DNA of 64,000 bases from Gammaproteobacteria bacterium (GTDB taxonomy: Bacteria; Pseudomonadota; Gammaproteobacteria; Ga0077536), in NCBI GenBank assembly GCA_024235015.1, contig JACKNG010000005.1, positions 248,001 through 312,000 of the forward strand, read 5' to 3'. Positions 1 to 8,076 of the stretch are shown in pieces; the first letter of the stretch is position 1, and the number at the start of each line of letters is the position of its first letter. Under the pieces are notes generated by a model. The model was not told the origin of the DNA. It saw only the letters and a list, made by a program, of their open reading frames with translations, and made no database searches. A program made the translations under genes and the position numbers.

Positions 1-1272
1 GCGCGTTTTCTCGCCGTCGACGTGTGGAGCGCGGACAGCCTGGGGCGATTCCTGGAAGAATGGCAGGGCCTCGAGGCGCGCGCGCGCGAAACGCTGGTCG
101 AACACGGCGCGCTGCGCCGCATGGGCGACGCCATCCTCTCGCAGATTTCCGGCGAGACGGCGCTGATGGACCTCGGCGATCCGCGCGATGCGCTCGATGC
201 CCAGGAACGACTGCTCGATTTCGCCGAGCGCCTGGCCATCGACGACGCCCGCCTCGAACGTGCCCGGCGCGAGTGGCAGGAAGCGCGCGAGCGCCACCTG
301 CAGGCGGCACCGTCGGATGCCGTCGAGGGGGAGGATGGCGGCGACGCAGCGCCGACGGCGGCGCCGGCCGGTGCCGCCCTGCCGGCGCCGCGCGAAACCA
401 CCACCCTGGCGGCGCAGCCGGCACGTCCGCCGCCGCTCGAGCCGCGCCGCGCCCTGCCCGCCGCCGAACCGGCGACCGGCACGGCAACAGCGCTTGGCGC
501 CACCGCGCCGGCGGCGCGCGACGCACTCAGCAACTGCACCCGCGCACTGGCTGGCAGCGCGCTGCCGTTCTGCATCGATGTCGTCGGCGACATCCGCGGG
601 CCGGCCCTCGTCGTCGTCCCGGCCGGTCACTTCACCATGGGAGACGAGGGCGCGCACGAAGGCCCGCGCCACGCCGTCGACATCGCCGATCCCTTCGCCC
701 TCAGCATGTTCGAAATCAGCGCGGCCGAACTCGCGCGCTACTGCGCGCAGGCTGCGCGCAACTGCCCGCGCCAGCCGTGGCCGGAGGACGACATGCCGGC
801 GGTCAACGTCAACTGGTACCTGGCGCGCGACTACGCCGCCTGGTTGTCCGAGCTCACCGGGGCGGAGTATCGCCTGCCGAGCGAGGCGGAGTGGGAGTTC
901 GCGGCGCGCGCGGGATCGTCGTCCCGTTTCCCCGACGGTCGCGACCACCTCGCGCCGGGCGACGCCCGCTTCGCCGCCGCGTCCGGCCGACCGCTGGCGG
1001 CCAACGATCGCAGTCTCGACGACAACGCTTTCCATCTCTACCACATGGCCGGCAACGTCCGCGAGTGGGTCGCCGACAGCTGGTTCGAGGACTATGCGGG
1101 GGCACCCGCCGATGGCCGTCCACGGCGCGGCGAGGCTGGTCTCTACGTGGTCCGCGGCGGCTCCTATGCCGACGGCGCCGATGCCCTGCGCGCGGCCGCC
1201 CGCACCGCCCTGGCGGCGGACGCGGCCGACGTCTATACCGGTTTCCGCGTCCTGCGCGTACTCGCCAACTGA
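1..1272 (+). CDS. SUMF1/FGE-type domain protein, 3' part
   Basis: The frame is open from base 1, so the gene begins outside the window; about 423 residues are visible. The first ~190 residues are charged, then rich in Ala and Pro, as in a linker. Residues ~190-423 form a formylglycine-generating-enzyme/SUMF1 fold. Visible landmarks are VVVPAGHFTMG, a YRLPSEAEWEFAAR block, HMAGNVREWVADSW and the closing RGGSY and TGFRVLR motifs. In bacteria this domain is often the C-terminal part of Ser/Thr-kinase or lectin-like proteins and need not activate sulfatases. The function of this copy is unknown. It ends 56 bp before ubiG. Confidence 0.8.
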   Translation, partial: ARFLAVDVWSADSLGRFLEEWQGLEARARETLVEHGALRRMGDAILSQISGETALMDLGDPRDALDAQERLLDFAERLAIDDARLERARREWQEARERHLQAAPSDAVEGEDGGDAAPTAAPAGAALPAPRETTTLAAQPARPPPLEPRRALPAAEPATGTATALGATAPAARDALSNCTRALAGSALPFCIDVVGDIRGPALVVVPAGHFTMGDEGAHEGPRHAVDIADPFALSMFEISAAELARYCAQAARNCPRQPWPEDDMPAVNVNWYLARDYAAWLSELTGAEYRLPSEAEWEFAARAGSSSRFPDGRDHLAPGDARFAAASGRPLAANDRSLDDNAFHLYHMAGNVREWVADSWFEDYAGAPADGRPRRGEAGLYVVRGGSYADGADALRAAARTALAADAADVYTGFRVLRVLAN

Positions 1273-1328
1273 GGACGGCCGCCCGGCAGGCGCTTGTGCC
1301 GGCCGGGCCGGCCGGTAACATCCGCACC

Positions 1329-2042
1329 ATGTCGATCACCGCCAACCTCGAACCGACCGAACGGGACAACTTCGCCGCCCTGGCGGATCGCTGGTGGGAT
1401 GCCGAGGGCCCCTGCCGCACCCTGCACGACATCAATCCCTGCCGCCTGGACTACGTGCAGCGACGGGTCGACCTGGTCGGCGCACGGGTGGCCGACATCG
1501 GCTGCGGCGGCGGCCTGCTCAGCGAGGCGCTGGCGCGCGCCGGTAGCCGTGTCACCGCCATCGATGCCAGCCCCGAACTGATTGCCGTCGCGAGCGAGCA
1601 CGCCGCCGGCGGCGCGCTCGACATCGATTACCGCGCGATGCTCTCGGCACAGCTCGCGCTGGAGGCAGCGGGCTGCTTCGATGTCGTGACCTGCATGGAA
1701 TTGATCGAGCACGTGCCCGACGCCGACGCCCTGCTTGCCGACTGCGTCGCGCTGCTCGCGCCCGGCGGCAGCCTGTTCGTGTCGACCTTGAACCGTACCC
1801 CGCGCGCCTACGCACTCGGCATCGTCGCCGCCGAATACCTGCTCGGCCTGGTCCCGCGCGGTACCCACGACTATGCCCGTTTCATCCGTCCCTCGGAACT
1901 CGCCGCGGCGGCCCGCCGGCGCGGCATCGACGTGCTCGATGTCAGCGGCATGCACTACAACCCGCTCACGCGGCGCGCCCGCGCCGGCGGCGATCCCGGC
2001 GTGAACTACCTCGTCCACCTGCGCCGCGAAGCGGCGCCATGA
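1329..2042 (+). CDS. ubiG: Ubiquinone biosynthesis O-methyltransferase UbiG
   Basis: A 237-residue SAM-dependent methyltransferase that performs both O-methylations of the ubiquinone ring. The start MSITANLEPTERDNF and the segment ALADRWWD are typical of UbiG. The SAM motif I reads VADIGCGGGLLSEALA (residues ~50-65), followed by the acidic VTAID strand and the CMELIEHVPD motif. Length matches the family. The last four bases (ATGA) overlap the next gene, a phosphoglycolate-phosphatase-type hydrolase, implying translational coupling. The same ubiG-phosphatase order is known from pseudomonads. Confidence 0.95.
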   Translation: MSITANLEPTERDNFAALADRWWDAEGPCRTLHDINPCRLDYVQRRVDLVGARVADIGCGGGLLSEALARAGSRVTAIDASPELIAVASEHAAGGALDIDYRAMLSAQLALEAAGCFDVVTCMELIEHVPDADALLADCVALLAPGGSLFVSTLNRTPRAYALGIVAAEYLLGLVPRGTHDYARFIRPSELAAAARRRGIDVLDVSGMHYNPLTRRARAGGDPGVNYLVHLRREAAP

Positions 2043-2695
2043 CGGCGCCGCCGCGCGCGGTACTGTTCGACCTCGACGGCACCCTGCTCGACACCGCCCC
2101 GGATCTCGCCCGCGCCCTCAACCGCGTGCGCGTCGACGACGGCCTCGCACCGCTGCCCTTCGCCACCATCCGTCCCCATGTCTCGCACGGCAGCACCGCG
2201 CTGATCGCACTCGGTTTCGATCTCGAGCCCGGCACGCCCGCCTTCGAGAACCGCCGCCAGCGCCTGCTCGACGCCTACCATGCCGAGGTCGCGGTCGAGT
2301 CGCGCCTGTTTCCCGGCATGCACGAAGTGCTGGCGACACTCGAGGCACGCGGGCTGGCCTGGGGCATCGTGACCAACAAGCCGGGCTGGCTGACCGCGCC
2401 ACTGCTCGCGGCGCTCGCCCTCGACCGCCGCGCCGCCTGCGTGGTCAGCGGTGACACCACGCCACGCGCCAAGCCGCATCCCGATCCGCTGCTCGCCGCG
2501 GCCGCCGCCATCGGCCTGCCGAGCGCCGCCTGCCTCTACGTCGGTGATGCCGAACGCGACGTCGCCGCGGCGCGCGCGGCGGGCATGGCGGTGCTGGTCG
2601 CCCTGTACGGCTACCTCGCGCCCGGCGACGAGCCCGCGCGCTGGGGTGCAACGGCGTGCATCGAGCAGGCCGCGGACATTCTCGCGTGGCTGTGA
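2039..2695 (+). CDS. gph: HAD hydrolase, Gph/MupP type
   Basis: A 218-residue HAD subfamily IA phosphatase. Motif I is FDLDGTLLDTA (residues ~9-19), motif II contains GIVTNKPG, motif III is around KPHPDP, and motif IV is YVGDAERDVAAARAAGM. By sequence class it would be called phosphoglycolate phosphatase. In Pseudomonas the homologue directly after ubiG is MupP, which dephosphorylates N-acetylmuramic acid 6-phosphate in cell-wall recycling, so MupP is a real alternative. Its start overlaps ubiG (ATGA) and its stop overlaps the next start (GTGA), so the three genes look like one coupled operon. Confidence 0.88.
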   Translation: MTAPPRAVLFDLDGTLLDTAPDLARALNRVRVDDGLAPLPFATIRPHVSHGSTALIALGFDLEPGTPAFENRRQRLLDAYHAEVAVESRLFPGMHEVLATLEARGLAWGIVTNKPGWLTAPLLAALALDRRAACVVSGDTTPRAKPHPDPLLAAAAAIGLPSAACLYVGDAERDVAAARAAGMAVLVALYGYLAPGDEPARWGATACIEQAADILAWL

Positions 2696-3522
2696 CCGGC
2701 GCCGACAGCGGTACGCGCCATCCGGCCGTCGCGCCGGGCAGCGATTTCTACTACGCCAGCCTCTACCACCCGGCGCCGGTGCGCGAACAGCTGCGCGCGG
2801 CGGCGGCGCTGCGTGCCGAGCTGCTCGGCATTCCGCCCGGCTGCAGCGACCGCGGGGTCGCGCACGTCAAGCTCGCCTGGTGGCACGAAGAACTCTCGGG
2901 CACACAAGCACCGCGGCACGACCTGGCCCGCGCACTGCGGCCGCTGTTCGAGGCCGAACCCGCCTGGCGCGCGCGTTACCTCGCCCTGGTCGAAAGGTTG
3001 CACGACGCCCTGGCGGCCGCCGCACCGGCCGACGAGCCCGCGCTGCGCGCCTGGACCGACAACCTCCACGGCGATTTCGCCGGCCCGCTGGCGCGCCTCG
3101 CCCGACCGGGGCTCGCCGTCGACGACAGCGTGCTCCGTGAACTCGCCGTCGACACCGAACTCCTGCGCGGCGTGCTCGAGCTGCGCAGCGAACGCCGTGC
3201 CGGGCCAGCGCCCTTCGCGCGTACGACCCTGGCAGGCCACGGTCTCAGCGTCGCCAGCGTGGTCGAGGCCACGCACACCGCCGCACTCGGCGCGCTCGTC
3301 GAGGCCGAACTCGGCGCGCGCCGCAGCCGGCTCGCCGCGTCCGTCGCCGCCCTGCCACGGCGCCAGCGCCGCGCGGCGCGCCTGCCGGTGACCCTCGCCC
3401 GGCTCGCCTTGCGCGCCGCCGCACTGACCCTCGCCGACGGCGCCGCGGTACTCGAACGCCGTGTCGAACCGACCCCGGTGGCGAAGCTCGTCATTGCCTG
3501 GCGCACCTGCTACCTCGGCTGA
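2692..3522 (+). CDS. Squalene/phytoene synthase-like protein
   Basis: A 276-residue mostly helical protein. The segment SDFYYASLYHPAPVREQL and the WWHEEL motif place it in the squalene/phytoene synthase superfamily, nearest to the NDUFAF6-like branch. The two aspartate-rich DxxxD motifs expected of active prenyl condensing enzymes are not evident; residues around DRGVAHVKLAWWHEEL and DNLHGDF occupy their places with changed spacing. Catalysis is therefore doubtful. The start is set at a GTG that overlaps the TGA of the preceding phosphatase gene; an upstream in-frame start would overlap that gene further. Function unknown. Confidence 0.72.
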   Translation: MTGADSGTRHPAVAPGSDFYYASLYHPAPVREQLRAAAALRAELLGIPPGCSDRGVAHVKLAWWHEELSGTQAPRHDLARALRPLFEAEPAWRARYLALVERLHDALAAAAPADEPALRAWTDNLHGDFAGPLARLARPGLAVDDSVLRELAVDTELLRGVLELRSERRAGPAPFARTTLAGHGLSVASVVEATHTAALGALVEAELGARRSRLAASVAALPRRQRRAARLPVTLARLALRAAALTLADGAAVLERRVEPTPVAKLVIAWRTCYLG

Positions 3523-3628
3523 GCGGCTGGTCGTCGCCGATGCAGCGACGCCAACGCGCCGCCCGCGGTGGCCCCGGCCGCGCCGACCGCGCTTCGTGCC
3601 GGCCTTCTCGCGCTGCGCGCGAGCCGGC

Positions 3629-4072
3629 TCAGCGCGCTTCGGCGGCACCGGCCAGGCGCAGGTGCACGCGCAACCGGCGCCAGGGCGTCGCCGGGGCGTT
3701 GTCGGCGAGCAGCACCACGGCATGGATCTCGCCGTCCTCGGTGCGCAGGCGGAATACCGTCAGCCAGGCCTGTACGAACGGCACACCGAGCAGTCGTGCG
3801 GCGAGCACTCGGCCATCGCGACGCGTGACCACCCAGCGGCCGTCCGCAGTCCGCAGCACCGCAACCAGGGCGCGCGAAGCATGCTGGCGTCGCCGCCGCG
3901 CACAGGCGTAGAAGTTGGCACCCACGAGCGCAGCGGCCAGCACGCGTGCGCCCGCGTCCGGCAAGGCCACCCAGGCCAGCGCGAGGAGCACGAGATGGGC
4001 GAGCGCGACGATCCGCAGCCAGCGGCGTGACGTAGTAACGGCGAGATGCACGGGGATGTCGAATCCGGCCAC
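3629..4072 (-). CDS. ygfX: YgfX-like inner-membrane protein
   Basis: A 147-residue protein with two adjacent membrane segments near the N-terminus (residues ~18-55, rich in Leu, Ala and Val), then an Arg-rich stretch and a soluble C-terminal half with LRTADGRWVV and a VPFVQAWLTVFRLR block. This is the YgfX (CptA) pattern; in Escherichia coli ygfX lies beside the succinate dehydrogenase assembly factor gene sdhE. Here it points away from the sdh operon, whose own sdhE lies 3.7 kb off. The GTG start at 4072 is preceded by a strong AAGGA ribosome-binding site; the frame is open further upstream but without family similarity. Confidence 0.7.
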   Translation of the reverse strand: MAGFDIPVHLAVTTSRRWLRIVALAHLVLLALAWVALPDAGARVLAAALVGANFYACARRRRQHASRALVAVLRTADGRWVVTRRDGRVLAARLLGVPFVQAWLTVFRLRTEDGEIHAVVLLADNAPATPWRRLRVHLRLAGAAEAR

Positions 4073-4130
4073 GTGTCCTTCCCTAGGCGCGAGGCGGCGC
4101 GCCGGGAAGCTTAACCGCTCCGTTGCGCGC

Positions 4131-4159
4131 TTGAAATTCCTGCGCTGCGACAAGATACT
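4131..4159 (+). promoter_or_regulatory. Sigma-70-type promoter of the sdh operon
   Basis: A -35 box TTGAAA (4131-4136) is followed after exactly 17 bp by a -10 box GATACT (4154-4159). The first matches the consensus at 5 of 6 positions, the second at 4 of 6. It lies about 50 bp upstream of the small SdhAF4 gene, in the gap between divergent ygfX and the sdh operon. Predicted from sequence only. Confidence 0.6.
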
Positions 4160-4207
4160 ACCCGCCCATACGGCGGCGTCCGTGGACCCGCTGCGACCAC
4201 GCCCTCT

Positions 4208-4372
4208 ATGAACTCGAAAGACCAGCGAACGGACCAGCAGCGCCCGGCGGCCGACGATTCCGACACCGCGCCGGAAGCGCCCGTGCGACCGCGCGAAATC
4301 GGCGGCCCCAAGGGTCCCGAACCGACCCGCTACGGCGACTGGGAGCGCAAGGGTCGATGCATCGATTTCTGA
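4208..4372 (+). CDS. SdhAF4-like assembly factor (DUF1674)
   Basis: A 54-residue protein. The first half is charged and probably disordered. The C-terminus carries the DUF1674 signature: EIGGPKGPEPTRYGDWERKG followed by RCIDF at the very end. Eukaryotic SDHAF4 binds flavinated SdhA and protects it until it meets SdhB. Position directly upstream of sdhC, 72 bp away and behind the operon's promoter, supports the same role. The operon also encodes SdhE, so it carries both known types of SdhA maturation factor. The gene is easy to miss because of its size. Confidence 0.85.
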   Translation: MNSKDQRTDQQRPAADDSDTAPEAPVRPREIGGPKGPEPTRYGDWERKGRCIDF

Positions 4373-4444
4373 TGCCCGCGGACGCCCGCGATGTGGGGCG
4401 GCGGGACATCGCTTGAGCAATTCCTGACAGCGAACGACACGCCT

Positions 4445-4834
4445 ATGGCCAACAACCCCTTATCGCCGCACCTGCAGGTGTATCGCCCGCAGCTGACCTC
4501 GATACTGTCCATCACCCACCGCATCACCGGCGTGTTCCTCGCCCTCGGCACGGTGATGATCCTGTACTGGCTGGTCGCCGCGGCCAGCGGTCCGGCGGCC
4601 TACGCCGAAGCGCAACGCTGCCTCGGCGCGCTGCCGACGCAGGTCGTGCTGTTCGGCTGGACCTTCGCCTTCTTCTATCACCTCGCCAACGGCATCCGGC
4701 ACCTGCTGTGGGATACCGGCTGGGGCTTCGACCTCGACACCGCCTACAAGACCGGCTACGCCGCCATCGCCGCGGCCATCGTTCTCACCCTGCTGACATG
4801 GGCGTGTGTGCTTGCCCAGGGAGGCCAAGCATGA
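4445..4834 (+). CDS. sdhC: Succinate dehydrogenase cytochrome b subunit SdhC
   Basis: A 129-residue membrane anchor of complex II with three predicted helices (~28-52, ~68-90, ~105-125). The segment RPLSPHLQVYR-type N-terminus (here NPLSPHLQVYRPQ) and SITHRITGV are the ubiquinone-site signature. The FYHLANGIRHLLWDTG block carries the heme b ligand histidine. Its stop overlaps the sdhD start (ATGA). Start chosen at the ATG that gives the family-typical N-terminus. Confidence 0.95.
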   Translation: MANNPLSPHLQVYRPQLTSILSITHRITGVFLALGTVMILYWLVAAASGPAAYAEAQRCLGALPTQVVLFGWTFAFFYHLANGIRHLLWDTGWGFDLDTAYKTGYAAIAAAIVLTLLTWACVLAQGGQA

Positions 4835-5214
4835 GCCTGCGCAGCCCGCTCGGCCGTGTCCGCGGTCTCGGTTCCGCCAAGAGCGGCGCCCATCACTGGT
4901 TGCACCAGCGCCTCACCGCGGTGGCCATCGTGCCGCTGTCGCTGTGGTTCGTGAATGCCATCCTCACCCACATGCACGACGACCACGCCGAAATCGTCGA
5001 CTGGATCGGCTCGCCGCTGGTCGCCGCCCTGCTGATCGCGCTGATCGTCGCGGTGTTCTACCACGCCAAGCTCGGCCTGCAGGTCGTCATCGAGGATTAC
5101 TTCCACGGCGAACTGGCCAAGGTGGTGCTGCTCGTCGCGATGAAGCTCGGCCTCGCCTTCGGCGCCCTGCTCGGCGTCGTCGCCGTGCTCAAGATTTCCT
5201 TCGGATCCGCGTGA
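4831..5214 (+). CDS. sdhD: Succinate dehydrogenase membrane anchor SdhD
   Basis: A 127-residue hydrophobic subunit with three membrane segments. GSAKSGAHHWLHQRLTAVA at residues ~12-30 is the conserved N-terminal helix entry, and FYHAKLGLQVVIEDY contains the heme-proximal histidine and the quinone-site Asp-Tyr region. It overlaps sdhC by four bases and is followed 12 bp later by sdhA. The order sdhCDAB is canonical. Confidence 0.95.
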   Translation: MSLRSPLGRVRGLGSAKSGAHHWLHQRLTAVAIVPLSLWFVNAILTHMHDDHAEIVDWIGSPLVAALLIALIVAVFYHAKLGLQVVIEDYFHGELAKVVLLVAMKLGLAFGALLGVVAVLKISFGSA

Positions 5215-5226
5215 CGGGAACCCTCC

Positions 5227-7017
5227 ATGCCTGCTGATTACAACCTCATCGAACACAAGTACGACGTCGTCGTCGTCGGCGCCGGCGGCGCCGGCCTGCG
5301 CGCGACCTTCGGCATGGCGGCGGAAGGCCTCGCCACGGCCTGCATCACCAAGGTGTTCCCGACCCGCAGCCACACTGTCGCCGCCCAGGGCGGCATGAGT
5401 GCCGCGCTCGGCAACATGGGTCCGGACGACTGGCGCTGGCACATGTACGACACCGTCAAGGGTTCCGACTGGCTCGGCGACCAGGACGCCATCGAGTACA
5501 TGTGCCGCGAGGCCATCCCGGCGGTGATCGAACTCGAGCACTACGGCGTACCGTTCTCGCGCACCGAGGCCGGCAAGATCTACCAGCGGCCGTTCGGTGG
5601 CATGACCACCAACTTCGGCGAGGGCATCGCCCAGCGCACCTGCGCCGCCGCCGACCGTACCGGCCACGCCATCCTGCACACCCTCTACCAGCAGTCGCTC
5701 AAGCACGACGCGGAGTTCTTCATCGAGTACTTCGCCGTCGACCTGGTGATGGACAAGGACGGCGCCTGCCGCGGGGTCATCGCCTGGAACCTGGAAGACG
5801 GCACCCTGCACCTGTTCCGCGCCCACAGCGTGGTGCTCGCCACCGGCGGCTACGGCCGCAGCTACTTCTCCTGCACCTCGGCCCATACCTGCACCGGCGA
5901 CGGCAACGGCATGGTGCTGCGCGCCGGCCTGCCCCTGCAGGACATGGAGTTCATCCAGTTCCATCCCACCGGCATCTACGGTGCCGGCTGCCTCATCACC
6001 GAGGGCGTGCGCGGCGAGGGTGGCTACCTGACCAACTCCGACGGCGAACGCTTCATGGAGCGTTACGCGCCCAACGCCAAGGACCTCGCCTCGCGCGACG
6101 TGGTGTCGCGCTCGATGACCATCGAGATCCGCGAGGGGCGCGGGGTCGGCTCGATGCAGGATCACATCCACCTGCATCTCGAGCATCTCGGCGCCGACGT
6201 CATCAACAAGCGCCTGCCCGGCATCGCCGAGTCGGCGGCCATCTTCGCCGGCGTCGACGTCACCAAGGAGCCCATCCCGGTGCTGCCGACGGTGCACTAC
6301 AACATGGGCGGCATCCCGACCAACTACCACGGCGAGGTGGTGACCTTGAAGGACGGCAACCCCGACGCCGTGGTGCCGGGGCTCATGGCCATCGGCGAGG
6401 CGGCCTGCGTGTCCGTCCACGGCGCCAACCGCCTGGGTTCGAACTCGCTGCTCGATCTGGTCGTGTTCGGCCGCGCCGCGGCCAAGCGCTGCTCGGCCGA
6501 GATCACGCGCAACCAGTCGCACCCGACGCTCGACGACGACGCCGTCGATCGCGTGCTCGCGCGCCTCGACAAGCTGCGCCATGCCGACGGCAGCGAGCCG
6601 ACCGCGAAGCTGCGCATGGACATGCAGCGCACCATGCAGAGCTATGCCGCGGTGTTCCGTACCGGCGACGTGCTGGAGGAAGGCAAGGTCAAGCTGCGCG
6701 AGACCTTCGACGCCTTCCCCAAGATCAAGGTCAGCGATCGCTCGATGATCTGGAACACCGACCTGCTCGAGACGCTCGAACTCGACAACCTGCTCGGCTG
6801 CGCCATGGTCAGCATCGCCGCTGCCGCCAACCGCACCGAGAGCCGCGGCGCCCATGCGCGCGAGGACTACCCCGACCGCGACGACGAGAACTGGATGAAG
6901 CACACCCTGACCTGGCTCGGCAATGACGGCGAGGTCAAGTTCGACTACCGCCCCGTACACATGTACACGCTGACGGACGATGTCGACGTCGTCCCGCCGA
7001 AGAAACGCGTTTACTAA
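5227..7017 (+). CDS. sdhA: Succinate dehydrogenase flavoprotein subunit SdhA
   Basis: A 596-residue catalytic subunit. The FAD-binding Rossmann motif is VVVGAGGAGLRATFG (residues ~15-30). The histidine that binds FAD covalently lies in TRSHTVAAQGG (~45-55). Substrate-site signatures HPTGIYGAGCLITEG, the arginine in YAPNAKDLASRDVVSRS and HGANRLGSNSLLDLVVFG are all intact. Length is normal. The C-terminus ends in the conserved PPKKRVY. The enzyme acts at the inner face of the cytoplasmic membrane, linking the TCA cycle to the quinone pool. Confidence 0.97.
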   Translation: MPADYNLIEHKYDVVVVGAGGAGLRATFGMAAEGLATACITKVFPTRSHTVAAQGGMSAALGNMGPDDWRWHMYDTVKGSDWLGDQDAIEYMCREAIPAVIELEHYGVPFSRTEAGKIYQRPFGGMTTNFGEGIAQRTCAAADRTGHAILHTLYQQSLKHDAEFFIEYFAVDLVMDKDGACRGVIAWNLEDGTLHLFRAHSVVLATGGYGRSYFSCTSAHTCTGDGNGMVLRAGLPLQDMEFIQFHPTGIYGAGCLITEGVRGEGGYLTNSDGERFMERYAPNAKDLASRDVVSRSMTIEIREGRGVGSMQDHIHLHLEHLGADVINKRLPGIAESAAIFAGVDVTKEPIPVLPTVHYNMGGIPTNYHGEVVTLKDGNPDAVVPGLMAIGEAACVSVHGANRLGSNSLLDLVVFGRAAAKRCSAEITRNQSHPTLDDDAVDRVLARLDKLRHADGSEPTAKLRMDMQRTMQSYAAVFRTGDVLEEGKVKLRETFDAFPKIKVSDRSMIWNTDLLETLELDNLLGCAMVSIAAAANRTESRGAHAREDYPDRDDENWMKHTLTWLGNDGEVKFDYRPVHMYTLTDDVDVVPPKKRVY

Positions 7018-7035
7018 GCCGAGCGAGTACGACCC

Positions 7036-7818
7036 ATGGCGAATTTTTCCCTCCCCAAGAACTCGACCATCGGCCAGGGCAAGGCCTACGACCATGCCCC
7101 GGGCGCCAAGCGCACGCGCACCTTCTCGATGTATCGTTGGGATCCGGACAGCGGCGAGAACCCACGCGTCGATCACTACCGTATCGACCTCGACAAGTGC
7201 GGACCGATGGTGTTGGACGCCATCATCTACATCAAGAACGAGATCGACCCCACGGTGACCTTCCGCCGCTCCTGCCGCGAAGGCATCTGCGGCTCGTGCG
7301 CGATGAACATCGATGGCACCAACACGCTGGCCTGCACCAAGGCCATCGAGGACATCGACGGCGACGTCAGGATCTACCCGCTGCCGCACATGAGCGTGCT
7401 CAAGGACCTGGTCCCCGACCTTACGCACTTCTACGCCCAGTACGCCTCGATCAAGCCATGGCTGCAGTCGCAGACGCCGGCGCCGCCGGACAAGGAGCGC
7501 CTGCAGTCGGTCGAAGAGCGCGAGAAGCTCGATGGCCTCTACGAGTGCATCCTGTGCGCCTGCTGCTCGACCAGTTGCCCCAGCTACTGGTGGAACAGCG
7601 AGCGTTACCTCGGCCCTGCGATCCTGCTGCAGGCCTACCGCTGGCTGGTCGACAGCCGTGACGAGGCCACCGGCGAGCGCCTCGACGAACTCGAGGATCC
7701 GTTCCGTCTCTACCGCTGCCACACCATCATGAACTGCGCGAAGACCTGCCCCAAGGGTCTCAACCCGGCCAAGGCCATCGCCGAGATCAAGAAGATGATG
7801 GTCGCGCGCACGCTGTGA
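7036..7818 (+). CDS. sdhB: Succinate dehydrogenase iron-sulfur subunit SdhB
   Basis: A 260-residue electron-transfer subunit. Three iron-sulfur cluster motifs are visible: CREGICGSCAMNIDG plus a later Cys (2Fe-2S), CILCACCSTSCPSYWWNS (4Fe-4S) and CHTIMNCAKTCPKGLNP (shared 3Fe-4S and 4Fe-4S ligands). It starts 18 bp after sdhA. The N-terminus is about 20 residues longer than in E. coli, as in many relatives. Confidence 0.97.
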   Translation: MANFSLPKNSTIGQGKAYDHAPGAKRTRTFSMYRWDPDSGENPRVDHYRIDLDKCGPMVLDAIIYIKNEIDPTVTFRRSCREGICGSCAMNIDGTNTLACTKAIEDIDGDVRIYPLPHMSVLKDLVPDLTHFYAQYASIKPWLQSQTPAPPDKERLQSVEEREKLDGLYECILCACCSTSCPSYWWNSERYLGPAILLQAYRWLVDSRDEATGERLDELEDPFRLYRCHTIMNCAKTCPKGLNPAKAIAEIKKMMVARTL

Positions 7819-7821
7819 GCG

Positions 7822-8076
7822 GTGAGCGCCGCACGCCGTAACCGCCTGCGCTGGCGCTGCCGCCGCGGCATGCGCGAGCTCGACATGCTGCTCGAGCCCT
7901 GGGTCGAGCGGCATGCCGCCGGACTCGACGACGCCGAACTGAGCAGTTTCGAGCGCTTCCTCGATTCCAGCGACATGGATCTCTACGCCTGGTTCACCGG
8001 CCGCGGTCGGCCCGACGACGGCGTGCTCGCCGCCTGGGTCGATCGCATTCTCGGCGCGAGCCGCGCGACACGATGA
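7822..8076 (+). CDS. sdhE: FAD assembly factor SdhE
   Basis: An 84-residue helical protein that promotes covalent flavination of SdhA. The signature RNRLRWRCRRGMRELD sits at residues 6-21 and contains the RGxxE motif contacting SdhA. A GTG start three bases after the sdhB stop gives the family-typical N-terminus. Its last four bases overlap ygfZ (ATGA). Placement at the 3' end of sdhCDAB fits its role. Confidence 0.92.
   Translation: MSAARRNRLRWRCRRGMRELDMLLEPWVERHAAGLDDAELSSFERFLDSSDMDLYAWFTGRGRPDDGVLAAWVDRILGASRATR

Noticed and set aside
4756..7914. A very long open frame (over 1,000 codons) antisense to sdhA and sdhB
   Set aside because: It mirrors the third-base G/C bias of the real genes, has no ribosome-binding site or recognisable domain, and opposes certain genes.
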